Assembly (NCBI RefSeq): GCF_026016325.1
Contig: NZ_CP087203.1
Coordinates: 2,790,001-2,854,000 of the forward strand
DNA: 64,000 nucleotides
Direction of reading: 5' to 3'
Source of the DNA: Pseudomonas sp. B21-056
GTDB lineage: Bacteria > Pseudomonadota > Gammaproteobacteria > Pseudomonadales > Pseudomonadaceae
This document shows, one piece after another, positions 28,801 through 37,938 of the stretch (position 1 is the first letter of the stretch; every line of letters begins with the position of its first letter). The notes beneath the pieces are model-generated. The model ran no database searches, was not told where the DNA came from, and was given only the letters and a program-made list of their open reading frames with translations. The position numbers and the translations under genes are program-made.

Positions 28801-31800
28801 CACGTGGTCAACGCGTTGGGTGAAGTCAGCGAGACGGTGTATAGCGCCTTTGGTGACGTTCGCGAGCGTACGGCATTCACTGGACGCCTGGCCGACACAG
28901 ACACCGCCGCACTCTCGGGTGGCGTACTGAATGCCCAACTGAAAAACCTGGTGCAAGCGATCCGCAACGCGATCAGCGACAACCGGCGCACCTACGACTA
29001 TGACACTCGCGGCCTGCTGACCTCCACGACCGACGCACTCGGGTACGTGACCCGCTACGGTTACAACGTCTTCGGCAATCAGACCTCTATCACTCGAACC
29101 CTCTCGGTGGGTAACACCGTTGTCAGCAGCGCGACCTATAACAAACGTGATGAGCAGATAGGCCGTATCGAAGATGTCGGCGGTTTGCAGCGCAGCAGTT
29201 CCACGGTCTACGACGCTTTTGGCCGGGTGATGAGCCAGACTGATGGTATGGGCCTGACCAGTACGACCAGCTACACCAGCAATGGTCGGGTGATTACATT
29301 CAAGAACCCCCTCAACCAGAGTCAGACCAGCGCATACGATGCCTTCGGCCGGGTGTTCAAGCAAACCGATGCATTGGGAAACACCACGACTTACGCCTAT
29401 GACGACACTGCGCGAAGCCTGACTGTAACCACTCCCGATGGGGTCAGTGTGGTGACCGTGAAGGATCGTCATGGTCAGACCCTGACGGTCACCGATGGTA
29501 TGGGCGCCGTGACTCGGTACAGCTACAACAAAGACGGTCAGATCGTAACCAGTCAGGATGGGTTGAACCGGGTCACCAAAAATGCTTATGACGCGGTCGG
29601 TCGACTGATCACGGTGACCGACGCCCTGGGTCGGATCACCCGTTATGGCTACGACGCGGCCAACCGCGTGCTGACCCGCACCGACGCCAACAACAGCGTG
29701 ACCCGCTACAGCTTCGACGGCCAGGGTCGGCAAGTCCGAGTGGTCGACGCTGAAGGCATGGCTGAGCAGCGCATCACCGACTACGCCTATGACCGTAAAG
29801 GCCAGCAGCTCAGGGTCACTCAGGAGCCGAATGGCCTGCAACTCACCACCAGCTACAGCTACGACGGCGTTGGTCAACAAGTGCAGGTGGCGCGTGGCAC
29901 GGTGGCCAGCCCGAATCAGCAGATCACCCTGTACGAGTTCGACAAACTGGGCCGGCGCATCAGTGAGCGCCAGGATCCGACCGGGCTGAACCTGACGACC
30001 CAGTACCGCTACAACGGCAACGATCAGGTCACGCGCAAGATCGATCCGGCGGGTAACAGCACCTGGTATGTCTATGACGCCGCTGGTCGCTTGACCTCGA
30101 CGGTCGACGCCCTGGGTTATGTCAGTGAGAACAGGTACGACGCCAATGGGCGTGTGATCGAAACGGTGCGCTATGCCCAGCCGGTTCAGATGCCGACAGT
30201 TGGCAGTATTGACGGGCGGACGCTTACCCTGAGCGGCAACACAGGCAGGTTGACCTCGGTGGAAAAAATCCCCATCGACCCGGCGAAGACCTACACCGTG
30301 CGTGTCAGGTTGCGCCAAGTAACGGGAGAAGGGTTCGTCTATGCTGGCGTGATGACATATGACAGCACGGGCAAGTGGCTTTCCAACCCGTACAGCGGCT
30401 CCTATGCCTACAGCGCAGTGGGTGGCGTGAAGCTGACGCCGGAAATGGGCTGGCGAACTTTCGAGGGCACCATCAGTGGCACCAACCCGATCAATGCGAA
30501 TGCCAGCCCCAACAAGTTTTTCGAGGGCAGTGTCGGCGCACTGCCGTTGCTACTGTACAACTACGGTGCCGACGGCAGCGGCGACGGGAGTCGCCTGGTC
30601 GAAGTGGATTCGTTGGAGCTGGTGGATAACGCGACCGGCCAGGCACTCAATGTCAATGCAAACACGGGTACTGATCAGGCGAACTGGTACTCGGCCGGTC
30701 TCGTTGGGGCAAATAGTCCAAGCGATACCCTCAGCGCAGAGCGGCTGCAAACGCTTTTGCGCCGAGACAGCACTGACCGGCGTACCCAGTTCGTATATGA
30801 CGCGATGGGCCGTCAACGCTATGTAATCGACGCGCAAGGCGCTGTTACCGAAAACAAATACGATGCGAACGGCCGCCTCACCACGACCGTTCAGTACGCC
30901 AACGGCATTCTGGTGCCGACTGACGGCAGCAGTGACGGTCGGACGCTCACCCTGAACGGTAACGCGCGCGCATTGACCGCCATGGGTAAAGTCGCCATAG
31001 ATCCAGCCAAGACCTACACCGTACGAATCAAGATGCGCCAGGTGACGGGGGAAGGGCTTGTCTATGCCGGTGTGGTGACTTTTGACAGTGCAGGCAATGC
31101 GCTCACCAATCCGTACAGTGGCACCTACTCCTACAGTGCGGTTGGTGGCGTGAAGCTGACCCCGGAGATGGGGTGGCGGATCTTCGAGGGCATCATCAGC
31201 GGCACCAACCCAATCAACGCGAGCGCCAACCCCAACAAGTTCTTCGAGGGCAGCGCCAGCGCGGTGCCTTTGCTCTTGTACAACTACGGTGCCGACAGCA
31301 GCGGCGATCCGAGCCGTCAGGTCGAAGTGGATTCGCTGGAACTGATCGACACGGCGACCGGCCAAGTTCTAAATATCAACGCAAGCGCGAATGCTGGCCG
31401 GACGAACTGGTCCGTGGCCGGTTTTGTCGGCGCAAACAGCGCAGGCGATACGCTGAGCGCCGAACAGTTGCAAACGCTACTGCGCCCAACCAGTAACGAC
31501 CGGACCACCACCTACACCTATGACGCTGCCGGCCAACAAAAAACGGTCACTGATGCAGCGGGTAAAATTGAGTCTTATACCTACGATGCCGTGGGTAACC
31601 GCCTGACCCTGACCAACAAGAATGGCGCCGTCTGGAACTACCGTTACGACAACCTCAATCGACTGGTGCTGGAGATTGCACCGGCGATCAGTGTCGCCAG
31701 CATGGATGCCGACGGTGCGGTAACCACGAAGACGGCGCTGCCCATCACGGTCATCACCTACGACGCCTTGGGCAATATCAGCACGCGTACCGTGGGACGG

Positions 31801-34800
31801 TTGCGCAGCAGCCTGGATGCCGCAGCGTCGACGGACGATTTGAGTCAGGCCCGCACGACCCGCTACGCCTACGATGCGGTGGGGCATCAGGTGCTGATCA
31901 CGTCGCCCGGCTGGTACAACAAAACCACCGGTGCCTTCCAACAGGCCTCCGATGGTACCGCCAGCATCTTTCAGATCACCACCGAAGTTACTTACGATGC
32001 CCTCGGCAATGCCGTGCGCAATCGGGTGCGCATCAACAATACCGGCGTGGCGGCCACTGACTTTGTCGACAGCTATAAGGTCTACGACAGCCTTGGCCGA
32101 CTCACTCACGATATAGACGCTCTCAAAGGCGTCACGGCGTACACCTACGATGCCCAGGGTAATCGCCTCACTACCAGACGCTACGTCAATGCGCTGACCC
32201 TGGCCGTCCCTGCGACGGGTTATTACACCGGTGCGAATCTGACGGCGACGACCCTGGTAGCGAACGCAACCCAGGACCGGACGCTGGCCACCCGCTATGA
32301 CGCATTGGGACGTAAAGTCTCGGTGCAGCAGGATCAAATCAGTCTTTACAACTTCACGGGTGTGGTGAGCACCTCCACACTGATAACCGCAGCCCCAACC
32401 ACGCTGTACAGCTACGACGCCTTCGGCCAATTGGTCCGTGAAACCCAGGTCGCGCGCAACGCCAGCGGTGCGACCGTGATGACCGGTGCCAGCAGCGTTC
32501 ATTACTACGATCAGGTCGGCAACCGCATCGGCAGCGTGGATGCTCTGGGCAACTACACCCGCATGGAGTACGACGCCCAGGGCAAGCTCAGCCGTCAGGT
32601 GGAATACGCCAAAGCACTGACCGTCTGGAATGAAAACAATATCCCAAGTGCACCGGTCGCCAGCGCCAATGACCGCAGTACTCGCTACGACTACGATGCG
32701 ATGGGCCGCCTGAGCCAGGTCACCCAGGAAGGTGTGCGTTATTGGCAGCAGACCATCAACGCCACGAACGGTGTCGTCTCGGCGACTGCGGTGGTTGGCA
32801 ACCTGGTGGTCAGTCGCTTGACCTACGACGGCGTGGGCAACACCCGCACGGTGACCGACGCTGCCGGCAACGTGACCACCACCGATTACAATGCGCTGGG
32901 GCAGGTCAGCCAAGTCACCGAACCTGCGCGGGTAACCGCAAAAAATGGTGCGGTTGATCCATTTGCTTCGGCTGTGGTCCTGGCTTCGCCGGTCACGACC
33001 TATGCGGTCAACGCCTTTGGCCAGGTGCTGAGTGAAACGCGTACCGCTGGCCGTGCAGGCGACATCGTCCAGGCTGGACTGACCCAGACTACCCGCACTC
33101 GCTATGACGCGAGCGGGTACGAAGTGCAAAGTTACGACGCCAGTGGCGTGGCGACCAATTACAAGGTCGACGTGGCAGGACGCCGTACCGAACAGAGCCT
33201 GAAAACCAGCGTTGTGCTCAGCGGTTGGACCGTGGGCGGCTCGGCATTGGTGCGTAATCAAACCTTGCGCCGCAGCTACGTCTACGATGCTCTGGGCCAG
33301 CAACTCTCGACTACCGATTGGTACACCGCAGCGGATAACACGCAAAAAAGTACGACCAACTCGGTGCTCTACAACCGCTTTGGTGAAGTGACCAGCCAGT
33401 TGCTCAATGGCAACTTGCAAGCCGGCTACGCGTACGATCAGGCTGGCCGGGTGATCCAGCAACAAAATGCCCAAGGCATCGCCAAGGTCGACTACGACCT
33501 GAACGGTAAAGCGACGCGCAGCAACCAGATTGGCAATGCGGCGATTGCGACCGATGACCGCATCACCTACACCCGGTACGACAACCTGGGTCGAGCCCTG
33601 GAACAGCATTTGCCGGCCTTTGAGGCAAACCTCAACGCCGACACGCTGAACAACATCACACTGACGTTGGCGACGCCTATCATCCGACAGACCTATGACC
33701 GCTGGGGCAACATGCTCAGCCGCACGGATGCGCGGGGTTATGTCACTACCTACACCTACGATCACAACAACAAACAACTGACCGAAACGTTGCCGGTCAC
33801 TGACATCCTTCGCGAAAACGGCACCAGTTATCGTGCCAGTCTGATCCATGAAAAACGCTACGACGGCTTGGGTCAGTTGATTCAGGAAGCGGATCTGGTG
33901 GGACCTTATGCGGGGGTTGCCACCAGCACTGAACTGCGTACTCGCCAGCACGTATACAACCAGGCTGGGGAACTGATCAGTGATGTCGATGCCCTGGGTT
34001 ACTCACGCAATTATCGGGTCGACAGTAACGGTAATCGGGTAGCGACCCAGGATGCGTTGGGTACGGTGTTGGTGGATGGTTATGACGCCATGGACCGACA
34101 GTTGAGCCACGGCATCATTCGTAATGGTGCGGCGGTGACGTTGTTGACTAATCAATACGATCAGGCAGGACGGTTGGTTGGAGAAATCAGCGGTAGTACG
34201 GCGGTTGAGGAGACGTTGTATAGCGCTAGTGGTTCCGGGGTAATGACGGGTGTGGCTGGAAATGTAAGGTACACGCTTTTTGATGAGCGCGGAAATATCG
34301 TTAAAACGCGCAATGAGTCGAAAACAGAAAAGCTCTACGAGTTTAACGAAGCTAATCGTAAAGTCAGCGAAAATGACGCGCTCAGCAATCTGTTGACTTG
34401 GACTTATAGTGAAGCGGACTTTGGCCGCTTGGTATCAAGCACGACGCGATTTAGACCCCGGTCGACTTATACTTACAATGGTTTTGGGCAGATAGCTCAG
34501 GAGACGCTGTCCGGACCGGTGGAGATTAAGCCGGGGGTTTTTTTTGAGTTGGCTGGTGGTGGGACTTATTATATATATGATTATTATACGAATGGGTTGT
34601 CTAAATCCCTGGTTTTAACCGGGGAGTCGTTGAAGGCTGGTGACACTTATCTGGAGCGGTCCACGTATCAATACAATTTGTCTGGAGCTAGAGTTAGAGA
34701 GGTTAATTATAAGAGAGTTAAAGATACCATGGTTGTCGTGGTTGATTTGACAGTGAGCATGGAATCGCGGTATCAGTTGGACGAGCAATCTAGATTAAAA

Positions 34801-37800
34801 GAGGTAAAGGCTCCAGCAGGCTCAAGCGCGCTTAGTGGGTTAGTCTCTGCCGTGGGTAGTGCTAGATTGGATTCGCTTAAATATTATTTTGATGAGCTTG
34901 GGAACCGTCGCAGAAGTTTTTTGGATGCCACAAGTCAAGCCGGAGTTCGAACACAGATTGATAATTGGTACAAATTTGATCGGGAGGGCCGTGTTTTAGT
35001 TGATGAGGGCTACTCTAGTGGTAGCGGAGTAGCTGCGGGGGTAGTAGGGGGGAAGACGAAAGGTACGGCGATTACTTATGATGTAGTAGGTCGTCGTCTC
35101 ACAACTGAACAATGGACTAGTAGTGTTGTCGGTGTCAGCGAATTATATAAGCGCAAAAGCTATAGTTATAATGATTCTGGGCAGGTGCTAAGTTCGAGTG
35201 GTTTCGACGTCAAGCGGGCCGTGGGTGCTGACAGCTCGCAAGGAGTTCAGTCTCAGACGGTTGCTGAGTTGGAGGTTGTGAATGTCTATGATGCTTTCGG
35301 TAATCGTACTGTCCAAAGTATATATAGTTCAGGGGTTGTGAGTTCGTCCAGCAATTATGCGTATCGCGGGGATGGTCAAATGACCATGCAGCGTCTGTAT
35401 AAGGTGTCTGCTGGGGTGCAAAAAATTTCTCAGGCTAACTATTTTGGTGAGTCTGGAATGTTTGACGTTGTTGGGAATCAAATTCTTTCGCGCTACGCTG
35501 TGTATAATGCTGACGGGGTGGGTATAAAATATACTGGTAAGTACGAAAAAGAATATTCTTTTATTAATGGCTCTTATAAAGAGGGTGGGATTACTGCCTC
35601 GTCCAGCCTTCCTGGTTCTCCTGGGATAACGACTTTTGGATATGATAGATTTGGGGTGGTGCAATCTATAAGTGTAGGGTCAGGTATCAGGCGTTTTAAT
35701 GCGAATAGGGAAGGTCAGGTCATTGTAAGGGCTGAGGCTAACAATAAGGCGCAAACTTATTTTTATTATGAGGGGAAGGCGCTTGCTAATGTTGGTACCG
35801 CAGGTGTAGCCGAGCTTAGTGATACGTTAGTGCCGATTTCAGATGTCTATCCGGCTCGGACGTCTAATGGGTATATCGTTAATCAGGGGGATACGTTAGA
35901 AAGTATTGCGCAAGCTGTTTGGGGTGACTCAGGAATGTGGTACCTAATTGCCGATGCCAACGGACTAAGCTCCAGTGCTGCATTAGTGCCGGGAAGCACG
36001 GTACGCATCCCAAATGTGGTTGGAAGTACGCACAACAACTCCACAACGTTCAAACCGTATAGTGCCGATGAAATAGTGGGGGACAATACCCCAAGCCCCA
36101 TTCCTCCACCTCCGCCCAAGCCCAAGAAAAAGAAATCCGGCGGGCTAGCCAGCATCGTCATGGTGGTGGTCGCCGTCGTGGCAACAGTCCTGACGGCAGG
36201 TGCCGCAGCCCCTCTCGTTGGCGTTGCAGCCAGCGGCGGGCTATTGGCGACCGGTGTTGGTGTACTCACCGGAACAATAGCGGGTGCGGGATTGGGGACT
36301 TTGGGTGTGGCTTTCGTCGCTGGCGCAGTAGGTAGCGCCGCGTCGCAATTAGCTGGTAAAGCAATGGGGGTCGTGGACGGTTTTTCATGGAAACAGGTTG
36401 CCGTGGGTGGTCTTACTGCGGGCGCTACGTCCGGCTTGGGAACACTTGCTCAAACCGGCGCCATCGGGGCATGGGCTAGTACAGCTGCTGAGGCAATGAA
36501 GAGCGGTGGGGCCTATGGCACTGGCTACGCGGCATTGGGTACGTTCAACTATGCAAGCAATCAGATTGCCAGCCGGATAGTGGGGCTCGATACCGCGTTC
36601 AGTTGGCGTGATGTCGCAGCGTCTGCTGCGGGAGCAACTGTCGCAGGGTATGTAGGGGGCGGTGGTCAAGGCTTGTTGAATTCAGTCGTGCGTGGACAGG
36701 TGAGTGCCTACGCTTCGGCGGCTATCAAAGACAAATGGTTTGGAGGTGGACGGCCTGATTATGGTCAGGTCGCGGCGGATGCCTTTGGGAACACGCTGGG
36801 TAATTTCCTGGTAGATCAATTGCGTCAACCTTCAGCAGAGACGCTGCGTCGCGCCATTGAACTGGCTGGCGTATCGCCAGATGACGAAGTGCTGGTTGAA
36901 AGTGTCCGTCAGACCCTGGTCAATGGCGCAACCCCTGAGCAGACGGGGACAATCTTTAACGATCCGAAATTGAAGTCGCAACTGCATCACCCAACCAAGG
37001 GAGGTGAAAATGGATCATACCTACGATATGAGGGCGATGGAGTCTGGGTGGGCGTGCCAGCTGCGCAGGAGCCGATCACTTACTCCGTTGATAATGTCGA
37101 AGGCGTTTCGTACCTCAACGGAAATAGCACCTGGGTGGATTGGGCAAACAACGTCACTCCCCCGGTTCATGAAGGCCTGATCGGCATTGCCAGCTTCGCC
37201 AAGGCACACGAGGATGCGACCACTCTGATCAGTTATGCGGCGCAGGCGGTCAGTTACGCGATGATGGGGTGGGTGGCGGCTGCTCGCGTCATCGCGAATG
37301 AGGCGATTCTTGGCGCAGCGAAAAGTCAGGTTCGCGATTACGCGATAGAGAAAGTCGGCGATTACTACCAATCCAAAGGCGTGTTAGCCGATAATGCCGA
37401 TATTCTTGCTACTGGTACCGTGTTTGGTGTAGAGACTATTGGCGGTAGCGTCATGGATGCTGTGAATGGCGCTAAGCGTTATGCGATGCAGATGAGTGGT
37501 AGGAGTGTCAATAGTATTGGCGCTTCTAGACCCGGAGGCTATCTAACTAACGATGTTGATAATCATGGATTGTTGAGTCCGCAGGTAAACAGGGCTCCAG
37601 GTTATATGAATAATCGAGAGGATGGATATGTGCAATCACATCATCCTGTACAGGATAGGTGGGCTCAAGAAAACGTTCCGGGATATGATAGGAATGAGGC
37701 GCCAGCGATCCTCCTAGAGTCTGCATCAGGTAGCCCCCATGCAAAGATTTCTGCTGCGCAAAGAGCGCTTCGATTTGAAATGAAAAGCAATGGGGTGGGC

Positions 37801-37938
37801 CCTTGGAGTAACGGCATAAAACAGGAATTTCAGATTGGATACAAGCAAATGATTGACGCTGGTGTGCCGGAGGGTGTTGTCAGGAAGTCAATTAATGATA
37901 GTTATAAATATTTTGACGGTTTGGGGGCGTTTAAATGA
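25819..37938 (+). CDS. Giant YD-repeat (Rhs-like) polymorphic toxin with SHH-type nuclease-like tip
   Basis: Start ATG 25819 (MVAIVAGNGLGLF) follows GGGGAG and TTAGGG; the frame upstream is non-coding leader. 4039 residues. No signal peptide, PAAR or VgrG. Residues ~40-3350 are YD repeats of the form YDxxGRxxxxxDxxG. Two tandem beta-sandwich-like modules (~1456-1650 and ~1697-1890) interrupt them. Residues ~2794-3414 are encoded by conspicuously AT-rich DNA. A LysM module (GDTLESIAQAVWGDSGMWYL, ~3354-3401) follows, then PPPPPKPKKKK, a hydrophobic stretch (~3437-3518) and a pretoxin region. The tip, residues ~3893-4039, carries SHHPVQDRW (Ser3940-His3942), resembling SHH/HNH-superfamily toxin nucleases. 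The gene overlaps a SUKH immunity gene, as expected for a toxin. The canonical Rhs core motif was not found, so release of the tip may differ from classical Rhs proteins. The export route is unknown. Confidence 0.93.
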   Translation: MVAIVAGNGLGLFNTSLNSLGGSGVGGQGNLGQAGGQALVNVSNGNLVLRFTDEQLSGLGQDLLQTRTYNTQGGLNDGDADGWRWDGERNLVLTGTVNTVGSQVTRTTGDGHQTVYQWNGSRYQSTEGDGAHDTVVWDAGAAQMVWTDGSRRIVERYDSNGRLLSTTDAIGTQISYGYDANGRLSSVEDSSGQALVLNYNAAGKLERVDTRSVAGGALTQQVYYGYDAQGRLINVSTDLSPEDNSIADGNVYRTDYTYDGTSFRIASVEQSDGTSASFTYQLLDGEYRVQTVTDGSGTTTFSFDLANNRTDVLNGLGQQWSYFYDADDRLIEVQTPAVNGQRLSTRYAYDLDGNVISVTDGRGNTITYQYDANGNVLLERDATGTTVARNYSADNQLLNEIRYSSTEPSTGTAQVTRLAYDSDSRVRFMVDGRGQVTEYRYNAAGLKIQEISYGDALFALTGLAPEAELTEAQLMAWADARDKTRSTLTELSYDYRGNLSRKVTYGAVNAAGVGTQESSTSVTEYIYSQHGQLLQTLVARGMDRSQKTILSSIVYDGLGRVISQTDSAGTRTTAYNGTNRTVAVTNGSGMTLTQTYDSKGQLLSLTQTAAGQTPRSTSYVYDAAGRQVMAQDATGARSYTFYDEAGRVSALVDGVGAVIEYSYNAAGQRVQEKRYATLVDTSTWYNGTPVVGDLNPVTNSADRLTTFSYDNAGRLSTRTDAIGTLTTFTYDGQGRLIQQQTGDRTTRFFYDASGHQSGQLDAEGYLRENRYDTTGRLIQSIRYASQTLAANRASGTLDQLRQPSVDDLSSWYFYDTAGRQIGSVDEKQFVTEAVYDEAGNTQQTTRYGTAYTAAIFDTTAFVTIKNTVATGTAQTTTTIFDEQGRVAQRVATDGTITAYEYDSAGRLVRETQAQGTTDERSVRTRYDAFGQTIGKLLGEASARITTGMSDTEVAAIYAQYGLTYQYDAVGRVASASDALGNRTLSYYDAAGRLTHVVNALGEVSETVYSAFGDVRERTAFTGRLADTDTAALSGGVLNAQLKNLVQAIRNAISDNRRTYDYDTRGLLTSTTDALGYVTRYGYNVFGNQTSITRTLSVGNTVVSSATYNKRDEQIGRIEDVGGLQRSSSTVYDAFGRVMSQTDGMGLTSTTSYTSNGRVITFKNPLNQSQTSAYDAFGRVFKQTDALGNTTTYAYDDTARSLTVTTPDGVSVVTVKDRHGQTLTVTDGMGAVTRYSYNKDGQIVTSQDGLNRVTKNAYDAVGRLITVTDALGRITRYGYDAANRVLTRTDANNSVTRYSFDGQGRQVRVVDAEGMAEQRITDYAYDRKGQQLRVTQEPNGLQLTTSYSYDGVGQQVQVARGTVASPNQQITLYEFDKLGRRISERQDPTGLNLTTQYRYNGNDQVTRKIDPAGNSTWYVYDAAGRLTSTVDALGYVSENRYDANGRVIETVRYAQPVQMPTVGSIDGRTLTLSGNTGRLTSVEKIPIDPAKTYTVRVRLRQVTGEGFVYAGVMTYDSTGKWLSNPYSGSYAYSAVGGVKLTPEMGWRTFEGTISGTNPINANASPNKFFEGSVGALPLLLYNYGADGSGDGSRLVEVDSLELVDNATGQALNVNANTGTDQANWYSAGLVGANSPSDTLSAERLQTLLRRDSTDRRTQFVYDAMGRQRYVIDAQGAVTENKYDANGRLTTTVQYANGILVPTDGSSDGRTLTLNGNARALTAMGKVAIDPAKTYTVRIKMRQVTGEGLVYAGVVTFDSAGNALTNPYSGTYSYSAVGGVKLTPEMGWRIFEGIISGTNPINASANPNKFFEGSASAVPLLLYNYGADSSGDPSRQVEVDSLELIDTATGQVLNINASANAGRTNWSVAGFVGANSAGDTLSAEQLQTLLRPTSNDRTTTYTYDAAGQQKTVTDAAGKIESYTYDAVGNRLTLTNKNGAVWNYRYDNLNRLVLEIAPAISVASMDADGAVTTKTALPITVITYDALGNISTRTVGRLRSSLDAAASTDDLSQARTTRYAYDAVGHQVLITSPGWYNKTTGAFQQASDGTASIFQITTEVTYDALGNAVRNRVRINNTGVAATDFVDSYKVYDSLGRLTHDIDALKGVTAYTYDAQGNRLTTRRYVNALTLAVPATGYYTGANLTATTLVANATQDRTLATRYDALGRKVSVQQDQISLYNFTGVVSTSTLITAAPTTLYSYDAFGQLVRETQVARNASGATVMTGASSVHYYDQVGNRIGSVDALGNYTRMEYDAQGKLSRQVEYAKALTVWNENNIPSAPVASANDRSTRYDYDAMGRLSQVTQEGVRYWQQTINATNGVVSATAVVGNLVVSRLTYDGVGNTRTVTDAAGNVTTTDYNALGQVSQVTEPARVTAKNGAVDPFASAVVLASPVTTYAVNAFGQVLSETRTAGRAGDIVQAGLTQTTRTRYDASGYEVQSYDASGVATNYKVDVAGRRTEQSLKTSVVLSGWTVGGSALVRNQTLRRSYVYDALGQQLSTTDWYTAADNTQKSTTNSVLYNRFGEVTSQLLNGNLQAGYAYDQAGRVIQQQNAQGIAKVDYDLNGKATRSNQIGNAAIATDDRITYTRYDNLGRALEQHLPAFEANLNADTLNNITLTLATPIIRQTYDRWGNMLSRTDARGYVTTYTYDHNNKQLTETLPVTDILRENGTSYRASLIHEKRYDGLGQLIQEADLVGPYAGVATSTELRTRQHVYNQAGELISDVDALGYSRNYRVDSNGNRVATQDALGTVLVDGYDAMDRQLSHGIIRNGAAVTLLTNQYDQAGRLVGEISGSTAVEETLYSASGSGVMTGVAGNVRYTLFDERGNIVKTRNESKTEKLYEFNEANRKVSENDALSNLLTWTYSEADFGRLVSSTTRFRPRSTYTYNGFGQIAQETLSGPVEIKPGVFFELAGGGTYYIYDYYTNGLSKSLVLTGESLKAGDTYLERSTYQYNLSGARVREVNYKRVKDTMVVVVDLTVSMESRYQLDEQSRLKEVKAPAGSSALSGLVSAVGSARLDSLKYYFDELGNRRRSFLDATSQAGVRTQIDNWYKFDREGRVLVDEGYSSGSGVAAGVVGGKTKGTAITYDVVGRRLTTEQWTSSVVGVSELYKRKSYSYNDSGQVLSSSGFDVKRAVGADSSQGVQSQTVAELEVVNVYDAFGNRTVQSIYSSGVVSSSSNYAYRGDGQMTMQRLYKVSAGVQKISQANYFGESGMFDVVGNQILSRYAVYNADGVGIKYTGKYEKEYSFINGSYKEGGITASSSLPGSPGITTFGYDRFGVVQSISVGSGIRRFNANREGQVIVRAEANNKAQTYFYYEGKALANVGTAGVAELSDTLVPISDVYPARTSNGYIVNQGDTLESIAQAVWGDSGMWYLIADANGLSSSAALVPGSTVRIPNVVGSTHNNSTTFKPYSADEIVGDNTPSPIPPPPPKPKKKKSGGLASIVMVVVAVVATVLTAGAAAPLVGVAASGGLLATGVGVLTGTIAGAGLGTLGVAFVAGAVGSAASQLAGKAMGVVDGFSWKQVAVGGLTAGATSGLGTLAQTGAIGAWASTAAEAMKSGGAYGTGYAALGTFNYASNQIASRIVGLDTAFSWRDVAASAAGATVAGYVGGGGQGLLNSVVRGQVSAYASAAIKDKWFGGGRPDYGQVAADAFGNTLGNFLVDQLRQPSAETLRRAIELAGVSPDDEVLVESVRQTLVNGATPEQTGTIFNDPKLKSQLHHPTKGGENGSYLRYEGDGVWVGVPAAQEPITYSVDNVEGVSYLNGNSTWVDWANNVTPPVHEGLIGIASFAKAHEDATTLISYAAQAVSYAMMGWVAAARVIANEAILGAAKSQVRDYAIEKVGDYYQSKGVLADNADILATGTVFGVETIGGSVMDAVNGAKRYAMQMSGRSVNSIGASRPGGYLTNDVDNHGLLSPQVNRAPGYMNNREDGYVQSHHPVQDRWAQENVPGYDRNEAPAILLESASGSPHAKISAAQRALRFEMKSNGVGPWSNGIKQEFQIGYKQMIDAGVPEGVVRKSINDSYKYFDGLGAFK
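30184..31490 (+). repeat. Two tandem ~195-residue inserted modules inside the first Rhs-like gene
   Basis: Units 30184-30765 and 30907-31490 (about 725 bp period) encode near-identical segments beginning DGRTLTL, containing KTYTVR, SYSAVGGVKLTPEMGW, NKFFEGS and LLLYNYGAD, and ending SAExLQTLLR. The alternation of short beta strands suggests a jelly-roll or carbohydrate-binding-like fold. They are absent from the corresponding place (~44290) of the second copy, which has ordinary YD repeats there. Confidence 0.8.

Larger units (their letters stand above)
25683..37494 (+). repeat. Large direct repeat, copy 1 (first Rhs-like gene and its leader)
   Basis: Nucleotide similarity to 39771-50700 begins about 136 bp before the start codon and ends sharply within ATGCAGATG just before the toxin tip. 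Identity is high over most of the shell, interrupted by an insertion at about 30180-31490 and a strongly diverged AT-rich block at about 34200-36060. Confidence 0.9.

Noticed and set aside
25846..33951. Long minus-strand frames inside the first YD-repeat gene (25846-27006, 27670-30318, 31477-33951), with counterparts in the second copy
   Set aside because: They mirror the periodic YD codons on the other strand and give repetitive Val/Ile/Gly-rich text without a recognised fold.
25819..37938. Type VI secretion Rhs effector or insecticidal Tc toxin
   Set aside because: No PAAR or VgrG neighbour, no TcA/TcB genes and no canonical Rhs core seen. The LysM-linker-hydrophobic arrangement differs from both.
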